A stretch of DNA of 64,000 nt from Syntrophobotulus glycolicus DSM 8271. GTDB lineage: Bacteria > Bacillota > Desulfitobacteriia > Desulfitobacteriales > Syntrophobotulaceae. The notes beneath the pieces were generated by a model. That model made no database searches. It saw nothing but the letters and a program-made list of their open reading frames with translations, and had not been told where the DNA came from. Made by a program: the position numbers and the translations under genes. The DNA lies in NCBI RefSeq assembly GCF_000190635.1, contig NC_015172.1, forward strand, positions 1,612,001 to 1,676,000, in the 5' to 3' direction. Positions 18,297 through 27,499 of the stretch are shown one piece after another (position 1 is the first letter of the stretch; each line of letters opens with the position of its first letter).

Positions 18297-19400
18297 ATGA
18301 GAAAGAAAGGGTTAGTTTTTGCTGAATTTCCTTCACCATATAGAGTGAAGGTTATGGAAGAACTTGCAAAAGAATATAATTTGACTGTTTTTTTTAATAG
18401 TGAAAATGAAGAAAGGAATCCAAACTATGTAATAAAAAATTCTACAATTAATTATTATTTACTTGACAATAATAATGGAAAAAAAGAATTTATAAAATGT
18501 TGTAAAAAATTGAACTATTTTGATTTTGTTTTAAATTATAATATTGGGATATTTAATGGCGTACGGATAATGTGGGCATGTATTGTAAATAATGTTCCTT
18601 GTTTTGTAAATAGTGACGGACAGTTTATTAATAACAAGAATATATTAAAATCTTTAATCAAAAAATTTCTTATAAGTAGGGCTGCTTTATGTTTTGGCTC
18701 AGGCGAGTCTTCTAAAAGATACTTTTTGACTTATGGGGCGAAAGAAGAAAATATCAGATGCCATCATTTTACTTCACTAGAAGATGAGGACATTTTGAAG
18801 GGAATTTTATCTGAAGATGAAAAAATAAATTTAAAAAAACAAATGAATTTAATTAATAAAAAAATAGTTCTAACTGTGGGAAGATTTATACCTAGTAAAG
18901 GATTTGATGTTTTACTTGAAGCTTGGAAACATGTAAAAAGAGACTATCAGCTTCTGATAATTGGGGGAGGAAGTCTGGAACAAAGCTATATGGACTATAT
19001 TAATGAGAATAAATTGGAGAATATAAAAATAATAGATTATAAACCCAAGAAGGATCTTTTTAATTATTACAAAGCTTCAGATTTATTTGTTTTGCCCACC
19101 AGATGGGATGTTTGGGGACTTGTAATTAATGAAGCAATGGCTTGTGGACTGCCTATAGTAACCACCAATATGTGTATAGCTGGGCTAGAGTTAATTGAGA
19201 ATGGAGTGAATGGGTACATTATTCCGGTTGATGATCAGGAGGCTTTAGCAAATAAAATAAATATGATACTGCAAAATGGTGAGCTTGCCAAAGCGATGTC
19301 AATTAATAATGTGAATAAAATTCAAGGGTATACGATGGCAAATATGGGTAAGAAAAACATTAAAGATATCAATGATTATTTTTTGATTAATAAAGGATGA
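18297..19400 (+). CDS. GT4 family glycosyltransferase
   Basis: 367 residues; the ATG at 18297 follows GGAGGTAGA. The C-terminal GT4 donor domain is clear: KIVLTVGRFIPSKGFDVLLEAW, YQLLIIGGGSLEQSY, YKASDLFVLPTRWDVWGLVINEAMACGLPIV, where the E-x7-E type pattern binds the nucleotide sugar. The N-terminal domain (FAEFPSPYRVKVMEELAKEY) matches acceptor domains that start from the cytosolic lipid carrier. It is very AT-rich, with AAA/AAT/ATA codons dominating, unlike the flanking housekeeping genes, in keeping with horizontal acquisition. Confidence 0.85.
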   Translation: MRKKGLVFAEFPSPYRVKVMEELAKEYNLTVFFNSENEERNPNYVIKNSTINYYLLDNNNGKKEFIKCCKKLNYFDFVLNYNIGIFNGVRIMWACIVNNVPCFVNSDGQFINNKNILKSLIKKFLISRAALCFGSGESSKRYFLTYGAKEENIRCHHFTSLEDEDILKGILSEDEKINLKKQMNLINKKIVLTVGRFIPSKGFDVLLEAWKHVKRDYQLLIIGGGSLEQSYMDYINENKLENIKIIDYKPKKDLFNYYKASDLFVLPTRWDVWGLVINEAMACGLPIVTTNMCIAGLELIENGVNGYIIPVDDQEALANKINMILQNGELAKAMSINNVNKIQGYTMANMGKKNIKDINDYFLINKG

Positions 19401-19406
19401 TCGAAT

Positions 19407-20303
19407 ATGGTGTATATGGAAAATTTTTTATCGATTGTAATTATTACATGCAATCGGAAAAAGGAATTAGAGAAGACACTAAAATCTTGTATGTCTTTTG
19501 CAGATATGAATTGTGAAATTATTATTGTTGACAACAATTCAAATGACGGAACAAAGGAAATGGTAGAACAATTTGAAACTCCTAAGCATGTGATTATCCG
19601 GCCTTTTTTTATGCACGAGAATTTAGGGGTAGCTGGTGCTAGAAATTACGGTTTTAAGATGGCAAATAGCAAAGTCGTTTATTTTATTGATGATGATGCC
19701 TATTTTGATGAAGATAGTAAGAAATTGAGTTATGCTTATTATTATTTGCTTAATAATCACAATGTTTTTGCCATTGCAACGGAAATCAATGACCTCAAAA
19801 AAAAATGCATGCTTAAAGAACGAAGTGAGAAAGGAAACGTTCAAAAAGTATTTTCATTTATTGGAGCCAGTCATTTCATTAGAAAGGACTATGTTAAAAC
19901 AAAAGATTTGTATCCTGAAAAATTATTTTATGGTTCGGAGGAGAGATACGCCTGCTTATGCGCCTATAAGGACGGTCTTGATATTGCTTATTGTGAAGAA
20001 ATTAAGGTGATTCACGATCCTAGTACTTTCACTAGAGCAAGTAATTATGAAAATATCCGAAATATATATATAAATACATTCATTGTTAAAAGACTTACCT
20101 TACCAAAAAGCTTATTGCCCATTTCAACAATAATGTTTTATCTACGCTTGGTTAGATTTTGCAATTGGCGTATTGATAGGTACTTCGAATGTTATAAACT
20201 ATATAAAGAAAGATATATCGACAACAAATACGGGACATATAGGTTGCCTTTTAAATCTGCATTACAGTTGATGAAAAGATTTGGGATTAAGATGGTTTTA
20301 TAA
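19407..20303 (+). CDS. GT2 family glycosyltransferase
   Basis: 298 residues. The start used is the ATG at 19407 after AAGGATGATCG; an ATG three codons on is possible. The GT-A core has LSIVIITCNRKKELEKTL, EIIIVDNNSNDGTKEM and VYFIDDDAYFD, with the DDD triplet as the metal site, plus a GVAGARNYG loop. It lies six bases after the previous GT and is presumably translationally coupled. The C-terminal part is basic. Function is repeat-unit assembly; sugar and linkage are unknown. Confidence 0.86.
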   Translation: MVYMENFLSIVIITCNRKKELEKTLKSCMSFADMNCEIIIVDNNSNDGTKEMVEQFETPKHVIIRPFFMHENLGVAGARNYGFKMANSKVVYFIDDDAYFDEDSKKLSYAYYYLLNNHNVFAIATEINDLKKKCMLKERSEKGNVQKVFSFIGASHFIRKDYVKTKDLYPEKLFYGSEERYACLCAYKDGLDIAYCEEIKVIHDPSTFTRASNYENIRNIYINTFIVKRLTLPKSLLPISTIMFYLRLVRFCNWRIDRYFECYKLYKERYIDNKYGTYRLPFKSALQLMKRFGIKMVL

Positions 20304-20346
20304 ATGTAGTAAAATTATGCAACCAATTGCCCTAGGGGAGATTAGA

Positions 20347-21456
20347 ATGGAATTATCTTTATTCAGCAGTGTTTTTTTGTATGTTTCGATCGTAATTTTA
20401 TCCAGTCTCCTAATACGTCTGGCCGAAAAAGAAGGGATATTCCAAAAATTATTCGTTTTTCTGGCTTTTCTAGTCGTAGCCTTGCCATCTGCCTTCAGAT
20501 ATGAAGTTGGTTTAGACTATACTACCTATACCACTATCTACGATATTATAGTCGGTGCTGGCAGCATTACGGACAGTGTACGTTTTTTTAATATAGAATA
20601 TTCTTTTAGAGTATTATCTTTCATTTCCCATGATTTGCTAGATTCACCACAAATGATATTTTCTTTTTATGCAGTATTTACTAATTTGTTTATGGTTTTA
20701 GGAATTTATTTTTACCGTAAACAGACTCGCATGAGTACGATGATGTTTATGTATACCACTTTGTACTATTTATTGTCAATGAATATTGCCAGACAAATGC
20801 TTGCTGTCTCGATTATTTTCTTTGCCAGTAAATACATTTTAAAGAAGTCATTTATTAAATATCTAATTTTTGTTTTGCTTGCTGCTTGTTTTCATAAATC
20901 GTCAATCGTTGCCATAGTATTATATTTTATTTCAATAAAAACTGGTATAAGTAACAAGGTTGTAACTGTTTTTAAATACGTATTTCCTATTATAATTATT
21001 TTTTTTATGCATCAATTTCTCAACTTATTTGCTTCCGTAAGTTTTTTTCAAAAATATTTGATCAACTATCATGTAACATCTCAGCTAACGATAGGATTAG
21101 GCATTGTATTACAATTAGGTTTATGTTTGATATTTTATATTGTTTATAAAAAGAATTTATTAGGATCTTCTAAAGCAACTCAATATTTTATTGTCCAAAC
21201 AATGATTTTTGGAACGATATTATTTTTGCTTCAATACAGAATTGATAATTTTGGTGGAAGAATGGGTCTATACTTTAACATATTTTCCATTGTGGCGCTA
21301 TCACTTCTGGCAAACTCTGCCGATAGAAAAAAAACAGGATTGAAGTATGATTTTCAATTGATTCCTTATATGTATGCACTTTTGCTATTTATAATGGATT
21401 TAATCAACGATTCCCAAGGATGTTTGCCATATACGTTTTGGACAGGGTTTAATTAG
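20347..21456 (+). CDS. EpsG-type membrane polymerase (Wzy role)
   Basis: 369 residues from the ATG at 20347, with AGGGGAG six bases upstream. About ten membrane segments are visible. The EpsG-family signature is present: LPSAFRYEVGLDYTTYTTIYD near residue 50 (R-x-x-x-G-x-D-Y), then segments containing NIARQMLAVSIIFFASKYIL and AACFHKSSIVAI. EpsG/Wzy proteins polymerise lipid-linked repeat units on the outer face of the membrane. It lies directly before the flippase gene, as expected for a Wzx/Wzy pathway. Confidence 0.85.
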   Translation: MELSLFSSVFLYVSIVILSSLLIRLAEKEGIFQKLFVFLAFLVVALPSAFRYEVGLDYTTYTTIYDIIVGAGSITDSVRFFNIEYSFRVLSFISHDLLDSPQMIFSFYAVFTNLFMVLGIYFYRKQTRMSTMMFMYTTLYYLLSMNIARQMLAVSIIFFASKYILKKSFIKYLIFVLLAACFHKSSIVAIVLYFISIKTGISNKVVTVFKYVFPIIIIFFMHQFLNLFASVSFFQKYLINYHVTSQLTIGLGIVLQLGLCLIFYIVYKKNLLGSSKATQYFIVQTMIFGTILFLLQYRIDNFGGRMGLYFNIFSIVALSLLANSADRKKTGLKYDFQLIPYMYALLLFIMDLINDSQGCLPYTFWTGFN

Positions 21457-21494
21457 CTTGTTATTTAATATTCTCAAGTGTATAGGAGAATAAA

Positions 21495-22952
21495 TTGGAA
21501 GAAAATGATTTAGCGATAAAAGCTGGCGACGCTGCAAAATGGTCTACGATTACGGAAATCGCGGCAAAACTAATAATACCAATAACCAATATGATTCTGG
21601 CAAGGTTTTTAGCTCCAGAAGCATTCGGTGTTGTTACCACAATCACAATGATCATCAGTTTTGCCGGATTATTTTCGGATGCTGGTTTTCAAAGTTATTT
21701 GATTCAGCGTGAGTTTAAAGATGAAGAAGAAAGAAAAAAGAGTACAAATGTCGCATTTATAACCAACCTAACGATTGCGTTTGCTCTATGGGGTCTAATC
21801 GCATTATTTCGTGATCAAATTGCTCGTTCCGCTGGTAATCCTGATTTGGGCTTGGTTGTTGCGATCGCCTGCGTTCAAATACCTTTAACTTCTTTCTCAA
21901 GTATACAGACAGCATTATTTCGAAGAGAGTTTAATTTTAAATCATTATTTTTGGCTAGAATCGTTTCATCGGTAATCCCGCTTATTATCACAGTCCCTTT
22001 GGCTATGATTGGATTTCAGTATTGGTCTTTGATTATTGGTTCAACTTGTGGAATACTCGCAAACGCCATAATGTTAACAGTTAAATCCAAATGGAGACCA
22101 GAGTTATACTACAATTTTGCTTTATTAAGAGAAATGTTTTCTTTCAGTGTTTGGTCACTAATGGAAGCTATCTCAATTTGGTTTACATTATGGATTGATG
22201 CATTAATCATTGGAAACAGCTTCAGTGCATATTATCTAGGACTTTACAAAAATTCCCTTAATATGGTTAATTCATTCATGAGTCTCGTAACGGCTTCGAT
22301 AATTCCTATCCTTTTCTCTGTATTATCACGTTTGCAGAACGACGATACTGAATTTCAAGCAATGTATTATAAGACTCAAAGATTTATATCTTACTTGGTT
22401 TTGCCTTTGGGATTCGGAATATTTCTTTACAGTGACTTAGTGACGAATATTATGTTTGGCAGTCAATGGATTGAGGCAAGCAATATTATCGGTATTTGGG
22501 CTTTTGTTGCAGCCTTCGGAATCATATTTTCAAATTTTAATGGTGAGGTATATAGGTCTAAAGGAAAACCACGTCTTTCTTTCATTTATCAGATAATACA
22601 TTTGACGTTTCTTATCCCTACCTGCTTAATAAGTATGAAGTTTGGATTTTGGTCTCTAGTATACGCCAGATCACTGATAAGATTTCAGGGAACAATTGTA
22701 GGTTTTATATTTATGCGTGCTTTTATGGGGTTTTCCCTAAAGGACATGTTGAGTAATGTTGCAAAGCCTCTTTGCAGTACATTGCTGATGAGCTTAATTG
22801 CAATCGGGTTGAAGCAAATTTCCTCAGCAGTTATTTGGAGCTTTATTTCAATTCTAATATGCGCATTTATGTATGTAAGCTTCATCATTTTAATTGACCG
22901 AGGTCAAATTTCGGAAATAATAAAGTTATTTAGGGATAAAACCAAAAGATAG
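21495..22952 (+). CDS. Wzx-type polysaccharide flippase
   Basis: 485 residues with about 12-14 membrane segments. The N-terminal pattern AAKWSTITEIAAKLIIPITN, ILARFLAPEAFGVVTTITM and FSDAGFQSYLIQ is typical of the polysaccharide transporter/RfbX group of the MOP superfamily. It flips the undecaprenyl-linked repeat unit across the membrane. The start is a TTG at 21495 with AGGAG (21484-21488) six bases upstream; no in-frame ATG near the N-terminus would keep the first conserved residues, so I accept TTG. Confidence 0.9.
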   Translation: MEENDLAIKAGDAAKWSTITEIAAKLIIPITNMILARFLAPEAFGVVTTITMIISFAGLFSDAGFQSYLIQREFKDEEERKKSTNVAFITNLTIAFALWGLIALFRDQIARSAGNPDLGLVVAIACVQIPLTSFSSIQTALFRREFNFKSLFLARIVSSVIPLIITVPLAMIGFQYWSLIIGSTCGILANAIMLTVKSKWRPELYYNFALLREMFSFSVWSLMEAISIWFTLWIDALIIGNSFSAYYLGLYKNSLNMVNSFMSLVTASIIPILFSVLSRLQNDDTEFQAMYYKTQRFISYLVLPLGFGIFLYSDLVTNIMFGSQWIEASNIIGIWAFVAAFGIIFSNFNGEVYRSKGKPRLSFIYQIIHLTFLIPTCLISMKFGFWSLVYARSLIRFQGTIVGFIFMRAFMGFSLKDMLSNVAKPLCSTLLMSLIAIGLKQISSAVIWSFISILICAFMYVSFIILIDRGQISEIIKLFRDKTKR

Positions 22953-23003
22953 CCTCTATTTTTATTACTCTAAAGGTACTTTGATTAAAGGAGCACTAAA
23001 ACG

Positions 23004-24074
23004 ATGAAAATCGGGATTATGTCAATGCAACGGATTAAGAATTATGGTTCATTTCTACAAGCATTCGGGTTAAAAATGACTCTCGAAAATTTAGGACATG
23101 AAGTAATATTTGTAGATTATAAGATTGAAAAACCAATTGTTTCATATAAAGAGAAAGGTATTATTTATAGAATTGTCAGAAAAGCATATCGCATAATAAA
23201 TAAGATTATATTAAGGAAGGAAACATTGTCCAGTCTTTTCGATAAAAAATATTTTTCTATGCTTGGTCTAAGCAAGCATAGAATATATAGGACAAAAGTT
23301 GATGTCTTAGTAATAGGTAGCGATGAGGTATTCAATTGTTTACAGACAAATCCTGATGTAGGGTATTCGAAGGAACTGTTTGGCAAAGATAATAACGCAG
23401 GAAAAGTAATAAGTTATGCAGCTAGTTTTGGACATACAACCATAAAGGGACTCGGAAAATATGGAATAGACTCAGAAATCAGTCAAATGCTTACTTCATT
23501 TTCCAGAATTTCTGTGAGAGATAATAATTCTTATGAGATAGTCAAAAATCTTACAGGTAAACCGCCTGTCATAAATGTGGATCCAGTTATGATTTCTGAT
23601 TTTGATAAATTGATTCCACCACAGCTCAGTTTGGACAATTACATATTGATTTATGCTTACGGAGACAGGATTAGCTCGGAAGTTGAGATAAACGCTATCA
23701 AGCGATTCGCTGAGAAATATAATAAAAAAACAGTTTCCATTGGGACACATCAGAAATGGACGGATTTAAAGCTAGAAGCTGATCCGTTTGAACTATTAGC
23801 TTATGTAAAAGGTGCTGACTATATAATAACCGATACATTTCACGGGACAATCTATTCAATAAAATATAACATACCATTTATAACGATTATTCGAGAAAGC
23901 AATAAGCAAAAGCTTAGTGATTTATTACAAAGATTTTCGGTTGATGACAGAGAACTTAAGGATATCAACGAGCTAGAGAACATTTTGCTGAATCCAATAA
24001 ACTTTGATAAAGTTAATGATATTATTGGTTTGGAGACAGAAAAGTCAAAGAAATATCTAAAAGAAAATATCTGA
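23004..24074 (+). CDS. Polysaccharide pyruvyl transferase family protein
   Basis: 356 residues. The N-terminus (KIGIMSMQRIKNYGSFLQAF) and the C-terminal block DYIITDTFHGTIYSIKYNIPFI with the conserved D-x-F/R-H-G motif define the PS_pyruv_trans domain. Members transfer pyruvate from PEP to form a ketal on a hexose, giving the polymer a negative charge; some act in other wall polymers. AAAGGAG precedes the ATG. A second domain of this family is fused to a glycosyltransferase two genes on. Confidence 0.87.
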   Translation: MKIGIMSMQRIKNYGSFLQAFGLKMTLENLGHEVIFVDYKIEKPIVSYKEKGIIYRIVRKAYRIINKIILRKETLSSLFDKKYFSMLGLSKHRIYRTKVDVLVIGSDEVFNCLQTNPDVGYSKELFGKDNNAGKVISYAASFGHTTIKGLGKYGIDSEISQMLTSFSRISVRDNNSYEIVKNLTGKPPVINVDPVMISDFDKLIPPQLSLDNYILIYAYGDRISSEVEINAIKRFAEKYNKKTVSIGTHQKWTDLKLEADPFELLAYVKGADYIITDTFHGTIYSIKYNIPFITIIRESNKQKLSDLLQRFSVDDRELKDINELENILLNPINFDKVNDIIGLETEKSKKYLKENI

Positions 24075-24139
24075 ATTTTGAAGATAATTAAAGATTGGGG
24101 ATTTTAAGATTGTGAGAAAAATTGAAAGCAAGGGATTTT

Positions 24140-25342
24140 ATGATTTTATATAATGATAAAAAAGAGTGTTCTGGTTGTGCCGCTTGCCTGAACATTTGTG
24201 CGAAGCAAGCTATTACAATGCAGCCAGATGAGGATGGTTTTATATATCCGACAGTCAATGATAACTTATGTATAGAATGCGGACACTGTAGAACAGTTTG
24301 TGCTTTTCAAATTGGGGTGGTAACCGCTGATGTTCCGCTTGCTACATATGTTGCTATCAATAAGAATCAATCTGTTCTTGCAGCCAGCTCATCAGGAGGG
24401 GCATTTGCGGCACTTGCTTCAATAATATTTGAGCAGAACGGTGTTGTTTTTGGATGTACCTATAATAGTGATATGGAGCCAATGCATATCGGTATCGACA
24501 ACTTAACTGATATGAAGAAGCTTCAAGGTTCTAAATATGTGCAAAGCAATATCAATCATACCTATCTCGAAGCAAAAAAGTATCTAGAACTGGGAAATAG
24601 GGTTTTATTTACTGGTGCTCCCTGTCAAATAGCTGGATTGAAATCATATTTACGGACGGATTATGAGAATCTCATCACCGCTGATATAATTTGCCATGGC
24701 GTTCCAAGCGCAGAGTTCTTCAAAGGTTATATTAAACATCTGGAGGCTAAGCTGAAGGGTAAAGTTATAGACTTCAGGTTCAGAGATAAAGAAAAAGGCT
24801 GGGGTCTAATGGGGAAGATTATTTATATAAAAAACGGAGTAGTACTAGAACAATTGATACCACCAATCACGTCCTATTACTATAGCTGTTTTTTGAAAGG
24901 GGAGATCTATCGCGAGAGCTGCTACGATTGTAAGTATGCTGGTGGAGGTAGACAGGGAGATTTCACTATGGGTGACTATTGGGGCATAGAAAAAAGCCAT
25001 CCTGAAATCGACATAAAAAACGGTATATCCGTCTTATTGGTGAATAGTGCAAAGGGGATAAAGTTAATTGAAAAACTCGAAAAACATTTAACCTTAGTGC
25101 ATTCTACGTTTGAGCAAGCCCGGGTGCATAATGAACAATTAAGACAGCCAACCAAGAGGAGCGAAAAAAGGGCAGCAATACTTAAAATTTGGCGAGAGGG
25201 TGGATATCAAGCCATTGCTGATCGGTATTATAGGTTAAATAGAAGGAAAATGATATCATACAGGATTAAGAAGTTGATACCGCCGCGAGTTAAGGAGCTA
25301 GTAAAACTGATCATGATAAAAGAGAGCTTGGATAAACGATAG
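24140..25342 (+). CDS. FrhB-like iron-sulfur protein of polysaccharide clusters
   Basis: 400 residues from the ATG at 24140 (AAGGGA upstream); a TTG at 24122 has no ribosome site. Two 4Fe-4S motifs open the protein: CSGCAACLNIC and CIECGHCRTVC. The FrhB_FdhB N and C domains of the coenzyme F420 hydrogenase/dehydrogenase beta family follow (LFTGAPCQIAGLKSYL, ADIICHGVPSAEFFKGY, ESCYDCKYA, GDFTMGDYWGI). Such proteins bind FAD and move electrons; members that sit next to pyruvyl transferases in polysaccharide operons have no proven reaction. The neighbours are pyruvyl transferases on both sides. An added redox step on a sugar or pyruvyl group is an inference. Confidence 0.87.
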   Translation: MILYNDKKECSGCAACLNICAKQAITMQPDEDGFIYPTVNDNLCIECGHCRTVCAFQIGVVTADVPLATYVAINKNQSVLAASSSGGAFAALASIIFEQNGVVFGCTYNSDMEPMHIGIDNLTDMKKLQGSKYVQSNINHTYLEAKKYLELGNRVLFTGAPCQIAGLKSYLRTDYENLITADIICHGVPSAEFFKGYIKHLEAKLKGKVIDFRFRDKEKGWGLMGKIIYIKNGVVLEQLIPPITSYYYSCFLKGEIYRESCYDCKYAGGGRQGDFTMGDYWGIEKSHPEIDIKNGISVLLVNSAKGIKLIEKLEKHLTLVHSTFEQARVHNEQLRQPTKRSEKRAAILKIWREGGYQAIADRYYRLNRRKMISYRIKKLIPPRVKELVKLIMIKESLDKR

Positions 25343-25422
25343 ACTTAAGAGTAAAGGCCGCGTATGGGGCGCAGCAAAGGTACAAAATCCTTATAAATGT
25401 ATCTGAAGGAGAGAACCTCAAA

Positions 25423-27471
25423 ATGGTTAGTAACGTGTTAGAACTTAATCTTGACAAGATAAGTGTAATCATACCTATCTATAATGTCCAATGTTTTCTG
25501 AGAAGGTGTATTGAATCTGTCATTAACCAAACATATCAAAACCTTGAAATTATCTTAGTTGATGATGGTTCTATAGACAATTGTCCATTTATCTGCGATG
25601 AGTATGCATGCTTGGATAATAGAATTAAGGTTATTCATAAGAAGCACGGTGGGGTGTCAGATGCAAGAAACGTTGGGATTGAAAGTTCATCAGGAGATTA
25701 TATTGGGTTCGTTGATAGTGACGATTGGATTGAGAATGATATGTATGAAATATTGCACGCCAAAGCTGTTTCACTTAACACTGATATTACTATTTGCGGA
25801 TATCATATTGTTCAAAAAAACAAACAACATTTTTCGTATTTCATTAAGGAAGATACCGTAGTATCAGGCACAGAGGGATCAGAAATATTATTGAATGACA
25901 CAATGATCAAAAACTATCCTTGGAATAAATTGTATAAAAAAGAATTGTTTAACCACATACGATATCCGGTAGGGATGAACTACGAAGACATTGCTACAAC
26001 ATTTAAATTGTTTGCTTTATCTAAAAGAATTGCCATTATTCCTGATTATCTTTATTATTATATACTCCGTGATGAAGGTATTTCCCAACAAAAAACTTTT
26101 CATAATCTCTATGATTTATATAAAGCATATGAATACCGGTTGAATGACCTGGTAAAGATCTTACCTGAATATAAATTATTTATGTTCGAATTGACAGTTT
26201 CTACCTCTCTGCTTGTTTACAATTTGAGTTTAAAAGAAAAATTGTCGATAGCTGATCAAGAAAAAATACCAATATTGATTTCTTCTTTAAAAGAATACAG
26301 TAAGATGCCTGAGGTAAAGGCGTTAAAAAAGCTTGATAGAATAAGATTGAATATAATTACAAAATTTAAAATACTATATAAATTGTTGTATTTTATTTAC
26401 ACTGTTCTCAGTCCAAAAATAGCGAAGCATCCTTCGCTGAGATGTCGGCTTCTTTCTCTATTTGGATATTTAAATTACAATAAGAAATATCAAAGAGACA
26501 TTATTCAGAAAAAGGCGATCTACTTATTTGGGACACCAGAACATAATAATATAGGGGATCATGCCATTGCTATTGCAACAAAAAAATATTTGAAGAATAT
26601 ACTGCCGGATCATAAAATAATTGAAATTCCAGAAAATAAGTTGCTTATTTATTTGCCAGGTATTAAAAAGAACATTAAAAAAAACGATTATATTGTTTAC
26701 AGTGGGGGAGGAAATATTGGCAATCAATACCAATATATTGAAAATATCAGACGGGTAGTCATCAAAGCGTTTCCCAAAAATAAAATTATGCTCTTCCCGC
26801 AAACCATTTTTTTCACCGATGATTATAGCGGGAGAAAGGCATTCAAACAGAGTAAAAGAATATACAGTAAGCATCCTAATCTTATAATTGTGGCACGTGA
26901 ACAATATTCACATAAAATCTTGAAAAAATACTTTACAAATAATAAAATCTTAATTGCTCCAGATATGGCCATGTATATAGAACAAACGAAAGAGGGTAAA
27001 TGTGTTCGTGAGGGCGCGGTAATATGTTTAAGAAATGATAGCGAAAGTATTTTAAAGTCTAAAGACCGTAATTATATTAAAGAATGCCTGGATAAATACT
27101 ACCACAAGGTAACAGAAACAGACACTTGCTCCTATCGAAATATTATTAACGAAAATGAACGAGTTTTGGAATTAAAAGCAAAGTTATTTCAATTTAAACA
27201 GGCAGAAATGGTAGTAACCGATCGTTTGCATGGTATGATATTTTCGGCCTTTACAGGTACTCCCTGTATCGTAATAAATAATTATAACTATAAGATATGT
27301 GGAACGTATCACTGGTTAAGGCATTTAAATTATATAAAATTTCTTAATGATCTAAGTAATATAGAAAAAAGCATTGATCAGTTAATTGCGTTGGACGATA
27401 ATATAGAATACAATAATGAATTTACAAAACAATATTACGCCAAAATGACAGAAGAACTGACAAAAAGATAA
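25423..27471 (+). CDS. Fusion protein: GT2 glycosyltransferase plus polysaccharide pyruvyl transferase
   Basis: 682 residues. Residues about 10-300 form a GT2 domain (ISVIIPIYNVQCFLRRCIES, IILVDDGSIDNCP, GVSDARNVGIESSSGDYIGF, VDSDDWIEND). After a basic linker, residues about 365-680 form a pyruvyl transferase domain (KAIYLFGTPEHNNIGDHAIA, YSGGGNIGNQY, KIMLFPQTIFF, MVVTDRLHGMIFSAFTGTPC). The same polypeptide could therefore add a sugar and decorate it with a pyruvate ketal. The frame is unbroken, so the fusion is not an artefact of a sequencing frameshift within this window. GAAGGAGAG precedes the ATG. Confidence 0.87.
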   Translation: MVSNVLELNLDKISVIIPIYNVQCFLRRCIESVINQTYQNLEIILVDDGSIDNCPFICDEYACLDNRIKVIHKKHGGVSDARNVGIESSSGDYIGFVDSDDWIENDMYEILHAKAVSLNTDITICGYHIVQKNKQHFSYFIKEDTVVSGTEGSEILLNDTMIKNYPWNKLYKKELFNHIRYPVGMNYEDIATTFKLFALSKRIAIIPDYLYYYILRDEGISQQKTFHNLYDLYKAYEYRLNDLVKILPEYKLFMFELTVSTSLLVYNLSLKEKLSIADQEKIPILISSLKEYSKMPEVKALKKLDRIRLNIITKFKILYKLLYFIYTVLSPKIAKHPSLRCRLLSLFGYLNYNKKYQRDIIQKKAIYLFGTPEHNNIGDHAIAIATKKYLKNILPDHKIIEIPENKLLIYLPGIKKNIKKNDYIVYSGGGNIGNQYQYIENIRRVVIKAFPKNKIMLFPQTIFFTDDYSGRKAFKQSKRIYSKHPNLIIVAREQYSHKILKKYFTNNKILIAPDMAMYIEQTKEGKCVREGAVICLRNDSESILKSKDRNYIKECLDKYYHKVTETDTCSYRNIINENERVLELKAKLFQFKQAEMVVTDRLHGMIFSAFTGTPCIVINNYNYKICGTYHWLRHLNYIKFLNDLSNIEKSIDQLIALDDNIEYNNEFTKQYYAKMTEELTKR

Positions 27472-27499
27472 TTAATTGATTGAACTTTTTGGAGAAGGT

